A stretch of DNA of 5,309 nt. Origin: Acidobacteriota bacterium (GTDB lineage Bacteria > Acidobacteriota > Terriglobia > Acidoferrales > UBA7541). The DNA is taken from assembly GCA_019239815.1 (NCBI GenBank), contig JAFAZL010000652.1, positions 1 to 5,309 of the forward strand, written 5' to 3'. The position numbers and the translations under genes are program-made. Positions 1 to 5,309 of this stretch are shown here, in pieces. The notes below the pieces were generated by a model, which worked only from the letters and a program-made list of their open reading frames with translations, was not told the origin of the DNA and did no database searches. The first letter of the stretch is position 1, and every line of letters starts with the position of its first letter.

Positions 1-36
1 AGGAGCGAAGTAAAAAGCGGTGAGGTGATGGAGTAA
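1..36 (+). CDS. Possible C-terminal tail of an upstream gene (partial)
   Basis: Reading from base 1 in frame 1 gives eleven codons (RSEVKSGEVME) and then TAA at 34-36. The intrinsic terminator that follows at 64-93 implies that some + strand gene ends just upstream. The frame is not certain: frame 2 closes at 11-13 and frame 3 at 21-23, so any of the three could be the true end, and the gene could also stop before the window. Nothing can be said about the product from so few residues. Confidence 0.25.
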   Translation, partial: RSEVKSGEVME

Positions 37-63
37 CAATTTCGGAGTCTGAGTTGACTAGGG

Positions 64-93
64 GTGGCGGCTTGTTGCCGCCGTTTTTGTTTT
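64..93 (+). terminator. Rho-independent terminator of the upstream gene
   Basis: GGCGGC (66-71) pairs perfectly with GCCGCC (77-82) around a five-base TTGTT loop, and two G-U wobbles (64-65 with 83-84) can lengthen the stem. The tract TTTTTGTTTT (84-93) follows directly. This is the classic GC stem plus U-tract layout on the + strand. It should end transcription from a gene left of the window and so isolate the receptor gene as its own unit. Confidence 0.8.
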
Positions 94-143
94 ATGGGAC
101 GCGATGTGTCGGATTGGGCGCAGGGCATTACAAAAAGCAAACG

Positions 144-172
144 TTGAAATGGCCGCACGAGTAGAGTAAAAG
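144..172 (+). promoter_or_regulatory. Candidate sigma-70-type promoter for the receptor gene
   Basis: TTGAAA at 144-149 matches the -35 consensus in five of six positions. TAAAAG at 167-172 matches the -10 consensus in four of six, with a 17-base spacer. Transcription would begin near 179-181, giving a leader of about 100 bases. A competing -10 is TAGAGT at 162-167, which lies inside an 11-bp sequence also found upstream of rmuC. The rest of the 94-279 spacer shows no gene, no strong hairpin and no recognisable riboswitch. Confidence 0.4.
158..168 (+). repeat. Shared 11-bp intergenic motif, copy 1
   Basis: CGAGTAGAGTA occurs here, 111 bases before the receptor start codon. An identical copy lies at 4299-4309, 50 bases before the rmuC start. 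Extending three bases to the left gives GCA here against GTG there, so 12 of 14 match. The TAGAGT part resembles a -10 hexamer, so this may be a lineage-typical promoter core or a binding site. With only two copies in the window, chance cannot be excluded. Confidence 0.35.
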
Positions 173-267
173 CCGATTGTTCATCTTGTAGGCCGTGCAT
201 TGGCGGGCTCTTTCCTCGAAGAAGGGCTGCGACGTCAGGGGTGGCATGCATGGGCTCAGACTCCATG

Positions 268-273
268 AGGAGG
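268..273 (+). promoter_or_regulatory. Shine-Dalgarno sequence that fixes the receptor start at 280
   Basis: AGGAGG, within the longer GAGGAGGG, is a near-perfect anti-16S match and ends six bases before ATG 280. Other in-frame starts are GTG 241, ATG 250 and ATG 265. None has a comparable site; the best is AGGGG at 237-241, eight bases before ATG 250. Starting at 280 also gives a compact signal peptide beginning MVRRPS, rather than one with thirteen extra residues. Confidence 0.8.
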
Positions 274-279
274 GTTGGG

Positions 280-3200
280 ATGGTACGCAGACCAAGTTTG
301 TGTGCGTTCGTGATGGTGTGTGTGATGGCGATGATGCTTGTTGGGCTGGCTATGACGCCAGGCTCAATGGCGCAGGTGAACACGTCGACGCTGATCGGGC
401 GCGTCACCGATCCGCAGGGATTGCCGGTGCGGGGCGCGAAAATTACGGTGACGAACCAGGTGACAGCGGCGGAGCGGTCGATCGAGGCGGATGACGACGG
501 ACGATATACCGTGGTGGGGTTGGCGCCAGGACAATATCGAGTGACGGTCGACGGCGGGGCAAATTTCGCAACGTTTGAGAAAAATGATGTGGCTGTGACG
601 GTGGGCGAGGTGGTGGCGCTCTATCCGAAGCTGGAGTTGCGCGGGATATCGCAGTCGGTGACGGTGACGACGGAAACGGCACCGGTGGAGACGACGAAGA
701 GCGAAGTGTCGCAGGTGGTAGATCAGCGGCGGATCGACAATTTGCCGATCAACGGCCGGAGCTACATTAATTTTACGCTGACGAATTCGCAGACGACGAG
801 GGACGTGTCGCCAACGATTGGTCCTGCACCGACGAGCGGATTGAACGTGGGCGGACAACGGGCGCGTTCGAACGAAGTGAGCGTCGACGGCGCGGATGCG
901 GTGGACAACTCGATCAATGGAATTCGCGCGACGGTGTCGCAGGAAGCGGTGCAGGAATTTCAGCTTATTTTGGGCGACTACAGCGCGGAGTATGGGCGGG
1001 CGACCGGCGGCGTGATCAACATCGTGACGAAAAGCGGCGGGAACGATGTGCATGGCGATGTGTTTGGATATTTGAGGAATAAGTCGTTTCAGGCGCGAAA
1101 TGCCTTTTCGGGCCAAGTCGATCCGACGACGGGCGAATTGAACCCTACAAAGCAGGCGTTTACGCGGGTGCAGGCGGGGGCGACGATCGGCGGCGCCCTG
1201 AAGAAGGACAAGACGTTTTACTTTTTTTCGTATGAGGACACGCTCCGCGAGGAGACGGGATTTTCGAGCATCGGCGAAGCGCAAGGCGGAGGGGGGCCGT
1301 GGGGATTGGTGCCGCTGACGCTGCCGACTCCGGGAGGGCCTGTGCCGGTGGAGTTGACCGCTGGGCAAGCGAGCACGGTGCAGTCGCTGCTGACGAGCGG
1401 AGTGCCGGCGTATCAAAATTTGGCGGTGCAATATGGGCTGCTGCTGGGTTCGGCGTCGAGCGTGGCGCTGAACAAGTTGGATTTCGGCGCGGTGTCGGCG
1501 GGATTGTCGGGCGGGACGCTGGCTCCGGGGCCGGGCGCGCAATTTCCGGTGCCGGTGTCGTGCCCGCTGGGCGCGACGGTGAATGCGGTGGTATGCAACG
1601 GGTTTGCGGCGGTTGGAACGGGAGGCGCGGTTGTGCCGGCGGGAATTGCGCCGCTGCCGGCGTCGTATGTGGGACTGAATTCGCTGCGCGGGAATTTTCC
1701 GGTGACGGAGAAGACGAGTTTGTGGTCGGGAAGGCTCGATCAGAATTGGAATGCTCATCAGCATTCGTTTTTGCGCGTGGGAGTCTCGCCGTCGCTGGAG
1801 ACGGGTATTGAGTCGACGGCGCAGAATCAGGTATTCGGGCAGAATGCGGGTTCGCGGACGGGTGTGAATCAATCGCGCGATGTGTCGGGGACGTTTCAGC
1901 ACGACACGATTTTTAATGACACGACGTTTAATCAATTTCGATTTCAGTTTGCGCGGCGCGGATTGCACTTTGGATTTTCCGAGTTGCCGGGCGGCAGCGA
2001 TATCGGCGTGAATATTCCCGGGTATGCGTATTTTGGGCGCGAGCCGTATTCGACGGTGGACCGGATCGAGCGGCGATTTCAGACGACGGACAACGTCACG
2101 ATCGTGCATAAAGCACACACGTTCAAGTTGGGCGTGGATGTGAACTTTATTCAGTTGCGGTCGGGGAAGCAGCAGATTTTCGAGTTGGATTATGGCGGCG
2201 ACGTGAATTTCGGCGGGCTCGCGGTGTCGAATTTTGGTCTGCCGGATTCGGTGACGCTGCCTAGTGGGCAGCCGGTGCAATTGTTCGGCGCGACGGGGTT
2301 GCAGTCGTACGGATTGGGGATTCCGACTACGTACATCCAGGGCATCGGGCAATCGAATCAACCGTTTGACAACGATGCATTTGCATTTTTCGCGCAGGAC
2401 AGCTGGCGCGTGAATCGGAAGCTGACGCTCAACTATGGCGTGCGGTACGACGTGGAGTTGACACCCAACTTTGCGCCGGCGACCGCGGTGAATGCGGCGG
2501 CGGAGAACGCGCTCGGAGTTGTGGAAGGAATTCCGCGCGATACGAATAACGTGGCGCCGCGAATTGGGATTGCCTGGGACCCGAAAGGCGATGGACGGAC
2601 GGTTGTGCGGGCGGGATACGGGCTTTTCTACGATCACCCGCTGCTGGCGATTGCGTTTGACGCCGCGACGGCAGACGGTGGGCGATCGGTGCAGTTGATT
2701 TCGGCGGGAGGAACTTCGTCGGCCTGCGGATTGCTGCCGGGAAGCACCACGTGCGGGACGCTGGATTCGCCGACGAATTTGAATGGGTCGACGATTTTTC
2801 AAGGCGTGCTGAACGCTCTGCCGAACATGGGATATTTGCCGAGTCAGCAGCGGTTTGATCCATTCGCACCGAATTCGCTGTTTGCGAACCAGAACTATTT
2901 GACGGCGGGATTTCCGTTGCCGATTTTGCCGTTTGTGCTTCCAGTGGCGAAGAATTTTCAGTTTGGGTACGCACAGCAGGCAAATCTCACGATCGAGCGG
3001 CAGATCGCCGGATCGTGGACCGTGAGCGTGGGGTATCAATACACGCGCGGGCTGCATTTGTACCGGCCGGTGGACATAAATTCGACGGATCCCCAGTTGC
3101 TTACGAAAAACTTGCAGAATGCGGATGCGGCGGGGCTAGGGTTCACGAGCCCGGTGACGGTGGTCGCGCCTGCGTCGAACGTGGCGCCGACCGCGACGAC

Positions 3201-4218
3201 GTGCGGAGTTGGAGTAGTTGCGCCGAGCGTGCTTGGGCAATTGTTTGGGTGTCCGGGGCCAGCCGCGGCGTTGAACGGCCAATATGTGGGAACGCCCGCG
3301 TTTTTCAATTTTTTCCGGCCGTCGGGGCCGAATCCTTCGTTTGCGAGCCTAGTGCCAGGCGGGTACGCGACACAGGTCCAGCTTGCGGGACTGGCGCACT
3401 ATCCGGTTGGATTTGGTGTACCAGTGCCGTTTAACAGCGTGGACGCACAACTATCCGATGGAAGTTCGATCTATCATGGGCTGACCGTGAACGTGCAGAA
3501 GCGGTTTGGGCACTCGTTCGAACTGCTATCGAGCTACACGTATTCGCACGCAATTGACGATTCGACGGACTTGCAGTCGCCGCTAGAGCCGCAGGACAGC
3601 CGGTTCCCTTTTTATGAGCGCGGGAATTCGGATTTCGATCAGCGGCATCGGTGGGTGACCAGCGGCGTGATCACATCGGCTAGCGCGCATGGCGGCGATT
3701 CGATGTGGAAGCACATCGTGGCGGATTTTACGGTGGCGCCGATCATTGAGGTTTCGGCTGGGCGGCCGTATACCGTGATTACGGGGACGGACTATCGGCT
3801 GGATTTGGGCGCTTCGAACGGGCGGCCGTCGGTGGGCTCAACGGGACCGACGGCGGTGTCGCCTTTTGTACCGGGAGTGACGTTCGAAACGCCGACGACG
3901 TGCTTGACCAATGCCGGGTCGCAGTTCACGGTGGCAGGAATTGCGCCGCCGTTGGGCTGTATCGGGAACTTGGGTCGGAACACGTTCGTTACGCCGGGAT
4001 TTTTCCAATTTGATTTGCGGCTGTCGCGACGGTTTCCGTTGGGGGAGCGATTCAAGTTGGATGCGATCGCGGATGCGTTCAACTTGACGAATCGGTTGAA
4101 CGTGGCGGCGGTGAACCAGCTGTGCGACCCCGGATCGGGAACGACTTGCGCGGCAGGGCAGCCAACGGCGGCGTATGATGCGCGGCAGTTCCAGTTTGCA
4201 CTGAAACTGAATTGGTGA
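280..4218 (+). CDS. Oar-type TonB-dependent outer-membrane receptor with carboxypeptidase-regulatory-like domain
   Basis: Predicted 1312-residue outer-membrane protein. Residues 1-31 form a signal peptide: basic MVRR, a hydrophobic core, and probable cleavage after GSMA. Residues 37-121 fit a carboxypeptidase regulatory-like beta-sandwich (LIGRVTDPQGLPVRGAKITV, then GRYTVVGLAPGQYRVTV). Residues 140-255 fit the plug, with IDNLPINGRSY, VGGQRARSNEVSVDGAD and EYGRATGGVINIVTKSGG. The rest is a large beta-barrel with typical Oar-family segments: FFAQDSW...LNYGVRYD (703-724), APRIGIAWDP (759-768), YTYSHAIDD (1086-1094) and FDQRHRW (1119-1125). It ends QFALKLNW with a terminal aromatic residue. No clear TonB box is visible. 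Family knowledge: such barrels use TonB energy for uptake, and Myxococcus Oar is tied to protease export. The substrate here is unknown. The gene looks monocistronic between two terminators, with no SusD-like or FecR/sigma partner. TTA, CTA and TCA codons are absent from 367 to 3057. Oddities are five cysteine pairs and a long early loop (328-472). Confidence 0.96.
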   Translation: MVRRPSLCAFVMVCVMAMMLVGLAMTPGSMAQVNTSTLIGRVTDPQGLPVRGAKITVTNQVTAAERSIEADDDGRYTVVGLAPGQYRVTVDGGANFATFEKNDVAVTVGEVVALYPKLELRGISQSVTVTTETAPVETTKSEVSQVVDQRRIDNLPINGRSYINFTLTNSQTTRDVSPTIGPAPTSGLNVGGQRARSNEVSVDGADAVDNSINGIRATVSQEAVQEFQLILGDYSAEYGRATGGVINIVTKSGGNDVHGDVFGYLRNKSFQARNAFSGQVDPTTGELNPTKQAFTRVQAGATIGGALKKDKTFYFFSYEDTLREETGFSSIGEAQGGGGPWGLVPLTLPTPGGPVPVELTAGQASTVQSLLTSGVPAYQNLAVQYGLLLGSASSVALNKLDFGAVSAGLSGGTLAPGPGAQFPVPVSCPLGATVNAVVCNGFAAVGTGGAVVPAGIAPLPASYVGLNSLRGNFPVTEKTSLWSGRLDQNWNAHQHSFLRVGVSPSLETGIESTAQNQVFGQNAGSRTGVNQSRDVSGTFQHDTIFNDTTFNQFRFQFARRGLHFGFSELPGGSDIGVNIPGYAYFGREPYSTVDRIERRFQTTDNVTIVHKAHTFKLGVDVNFIQLRSGKQQIFELDYGGDVNFGGLAVSNFGLPDSVTLPSGQPVQLFGATGLQSYGLGIPTTYIQGIGQSNQPFDNDAFAFFAQDSWRVNRKLTLNYGVRYDVELTPNFAPATAVNAAAENALGVVEGIPRDTNNVAPRIGIAWDPKGDGRTVVRAGYGLFYDHPLLAIAFDAATADGGRSVQLISAGGTSSACGLLPGSTTCGTLDSPTNLNGSTIFQGVLNALPNMGYLPSQQRFDPFAPNSLFANQNYLTAGFPLPILPFVLPVAKNFQFGYAQQANLTIERQIAGSWTVSVGYQYTRGLHLYRPVDINSTDPQLLTKNLQNADAAGLGFTSPVTVVAPASNVAPTATTCGVGVVAPSVLGQLFGCPGPAAALNGQYVGTPAFFNFFRPSGPNPSFASLVPGGYATQVQLAGLAHYPVGFGVPVPFNSVDAQLSDGSSIYHGLTVNVQKRFGHSFELLSSYTYSHAIDDSTDLQSPLEPQDSRFPFYERGNSDFDQRHRWVTSGVITSASAHGGDSMWKHIVADFTVAPIIEVSAGRPYTVITGTDYRLDLGASNGRPSVGSTGPTAVSPFVPGVTFETPTTCLTNAGSQFTVAGIAPPLGCIGNLGRNTFVTPGFFQFDLRLSRRFPLGERFKLDAIADAFNLTNRLNVAAVNQLCDPGSGTTCAAGQPTAAYDARQFQFALKLNW

Positions 4219-4243
4219 GTTTCCCGGATTATTCGAGCAACAG

Positions 4244-4273
4244 AAAGGGCCGCGTCGGTTGCGGCCCTTTTTT
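4244..4273 (+). terminator. Rho-independent terminator of the receptor gene
   Basis: AAAGGGCCGC (4244-4253) is perfectly complementary to GCGGCCCTTT (4261-4270) around a seven-base GTCGGTT loop. The T-run continues to 4273, giving six Ts at 4268-4273. It begins 25 bases after the receptor stop codon. The A and T tracts flanking the GC stem make it partly symmetrical, but no gene is visible on the - strand for it to serve. It separates the receptor from rmuC. Confidence 0.92.
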
Positions 4274-4279
4274 CGTGAT

Positions 4280-4327
4280 TTCAAGATTTTTGAGAGTGCG
4301 AGTAGAGTAGTTAGGCATGCTTATATT
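4280..4327 (+). promoter_or_regulatory. Probable rmuC promoter region (weakly defined)
   Basis: rmuC follows a strong terminator, so a promoter should lie in 4274-4359. Two weak candidates are visible. TTCAAG (4280-4285) and TAGAGT (4303-4308) have a 17-base spacer, and the -10 falls in the 11-bp motif shared with the receptor leader. TATATT (4322-4327) is a good -10 by itself (five of six) but has no good -35 at the usual distance. The Shine-Dalgarno sequence is poor: only GGGG at 4345-4348, eleven bases before the ATG. Confidence 0.3.
4299..4309 (+). repeat. Shared 11-bp intergenic motif, copy 2
   Basis: CGAGTAGAGTA is identical to the copy at 158-168. Both copies lie in the same orientation in short non-coding spacers upstream of a gene. 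The distance to the start codon differs (50 against 111 bases), which fits a promoter element better than a translation signal. Confidence 0.35.
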
Positions 4328-4359
4328 GCAAGTTAACTGAAGTCGGGGTCAACCTAGAC

Positions 4360-5309
4360 ATGGAAGCTGTGTTGATTGGCATCGTGATTTTGCTGGCGGG
4401 GCTGATGGTATGGCTCGTGCTGCAGAATTCGAAGGGCCAGAAGAATGACGGCGCCGTGGAGAACGAGGTGGCGGAGCTGCGGCGCGATTTGCAAACGATC
4501 GCGAATGCGCAGGCCCAGACGGCAGGAAGTATTCAGGCGATTTCTCAGAGTGTGACCCAGCGACTGGACGGAGTATCGACGGCATTGCGGGACGGGGTGA
4601 CACATTCGGCGCAGATTGCGTCGGCGGGACAAACGGCGATTGCGAATGAGTTGAAGAATACGCGGGAACAAATTGGGTTGATCCAGCGGCAGCTTGGTGA
4701 AGTGCAGGAGCAGAGCCGAGGGCTTTCAGCGGCAACGCAGTCGCTGGAAATGGTCCTGGGTGGCGCAAAGACGCGCGGGCTCCTGGGCGAGGTGACGCTG
4801 CAACGGATGTTGGAAGACTCGCTGCCGCCAGCCCAGTTTGCAATGCAGTATCGGTTTACGAGCGGCGAAGTGGCGGATGCAGTCATTTTTCTGCGCGACG
4901 GCAAATTGATGGCCGTGGACTCGAAATTTCCGCTAGAGGCGTTTCGGCGGATTGCGAATGACGGGGATGATGCGCGGAGAGCTTTTGCCACGGCGGTGAA
5001 GGGGCATGCGGATGCGATCGCAAAGAAGTACATCGTACCGAGCGAGGGGACGCTGGATGTGGCGCTGATGTTCGTGCCGTCGGAGAACGTCTATTGCGAG
5101 ATGCTCGGGACGACGGACAATCGTGGCGTGCAGGTCGATGAGTATTGCCGGAGCAAGAAGATCATTGCAGTGTCGCCGAATTCGCTTTACGCGCATCTGT
5201 GCGTGGTCGCGATGGGATTGCAAGGGATGCGAATCGAGGAGAATGCGCGACGGCTCCTGGCAAATTTCAATGGAGTGCAGAAGAATTTGGGAACGTTCGC
5301 GGAAGTGTT
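4360..5309 (+). CDS. rmuC: RmuC-family DNA recombination protein (3' end outside window)
   Basis: The first 316 codons are present and the frame is still open at the window edge. ATG 4360 is the only usual start codon after the in-frame stop at 4312-4314. Residues 4-21 are a hydrophobic N-terminal anchor (VLIGIVILLAGLMVWLVL). Residues 33-130 are a charged, Gln-rich stretch that looks like coiled coil. The RmuC core starts near 131: VLGGAKTRGLLGEVTLQRML (132-151), VADAVIF (171-177) and VDSKFPLEAF (186-195), followed by the conserved VALMFVPSENVYCE (234-247) and KKIIAVSPNSLYAHL (266-280). E144, D173 and D187/K189 are plausible PD-(D/E)XK-type core residues. Family members are typically about 400-500 residues, so a C-terminal part, usually helical, is missing. 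In E. coli, RmuC restrains inversions at short inverted repeats; its biochemical activity is not settled. The usual Trp of the RGxWGE-like motif is Leu here, and the usual Arg-Pro-Asp is Val-Ala-Asp. The gene probably has its own promoter, since a strong terminator precedes it. Confidence 0.93.
   Translation, partial: MEAVLIGIVILLAGLMVWLVLQNSKGQKNDGAVENEVAELRRDLQTIANAQAQTAGSIQAISQSVTQRLDGVSTALRDGVTHSAQIASAGQTAIANELKNTREQIGLIQRQLGEVQEQSRGLSAATQSLEMVLGGAKTRGLLGEVTLQRMLEDSLPPAQFAMQYRFTSGEVADAVIFLRDGKLMAVDSKFPLEAFRRIANDGDDARRAFATAVKGHADAIAKKYIVPSEGTLDVALMFVPSENVYCEMLGTTDNRGVQVDEYCRSKKIIAVSPNSLYAHLCVVAMGLQGMRIEENARRLLANFNGVQKNLGTFAEV

Noticed and set aside
54..59. TTGACT as a -35 box
   Set aside because: The position where a -10 should lie falls in the GC-rich terminator stem, with no matching hexamer.
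1222..1296. T7 tract (1222-1228) and G6 tract (1291-1296) in the receptor as possible phase-variation sites
   Set aside because: Both are short, in frame, and encode expected residues (FF in a barrel strand, GGGG in a loop). Tracts this short are common by chance and the gene is intact.
2429..2983. A 184-residue - strand open frame
   Set aside because: It falls wholly inside the receptor gene, is Ser/Pro/Arg-rich with no family motifs and no convincing ribosome binding site, and overlaps conserved barrel segments read on the + strand.
364..3057. An 897-residue open frame on the - strand inside the receptor gene
   Set aside because: It lies in exact codon register opposite the receptor and is open only because the sense gene uses no TTA, CTA or TCA codons there. 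Its translation is extremely rich in Arg, His and Pro with no recognisable domain, while the sense strand has clear family motifs throughout. It is a codon-bias shadow.
243..4320. GGCATGC shared by the two leader regions (243-249 and 4314-4320)
   Set aside because: It is only seven bases, built on the common palindrome GCATGC, and the first copy overlaps possible upstream start codons. Not significant alone.
4331..4338. Perfect 8-bp palindrome AGTTAACT just before rmuC as an operator
   Set aside because: An isolated 8-bp palindrome is too short to support an operator call, and no second copy is present in the window.
4349..5223. Several - strand open frames opposite rmuC (4349-4843, 4545-5033, 4933-5223)
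   Set aside because: The + strand encodes an unmistakable RmuC core across the same bases. The reverse frames have biased, low-information composition and overlap one another.

Overview
The window reads as a chromosomal fragment from a Gram-negative bacterium, most likely an acidobacterium (Acidobacteriota, Terriglobia-like). This placement is an inference. It rests on a very large Oar-type TonB-dependent receptor with an N-terminal carboxypeptidase-regulatory-like domain, a family strongly expanded in that phylum, and on a G-rich coding strand that prefers TTG/CTG, TCG, ACG and GCG codons. There is no insertion sequence, CRISPR array, tRNA, rRNA or phage gene, and I see no convincing new multi-gene system.

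Layout, all on the + strand: (1) Positions 1-36 may be the last codons of an upstream gene, followed by a clear intrinsic terminator at 64-93. (2) Positions 94-279 are non-coding and hold a plausible promoter (144-172) and a strong Shine-Dalgarno sequence (268-273). (3) Positions 280-4218 encode a 1312-residue outer-membrane TonB-dependent receptor with signal peptide, regulatory-like domain, plug and beta-barrel. (4) A strong terminator at 4244-4273 closes that unit. (5) Positions 4274-4359 are a short promoter-bearing spacer. (6) From 4360 to the window edge lies the first 316 codons of an RmuC-family protein (membrane anchor, coiled coil, PD-(D/E)XK-like core), cut off at its C-terminus.

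The two main genes appear to be separately transcribed and functionally unrelated. The receptor would act in the outer membrane, powered by TonB-ExbB-ExbD encoded elsewhere, on an unknown substrate. RmuC is a conserved housekeeping protein linked to DNA rearrangement control. No SusD-like lipoprotein, FecR/sigma pair or transport partner lies beside the receptor to suggest its cargo.

The observations most worth a second look are ten mature-protein cysteines arranged as five close pairs in likely loops of the receptor, an identical 11-bp sequence in both intergenic regions, an unusual roughly 145-residue low-complexity insertion early in the barrel, and the variant core motif of the RmuC protein.
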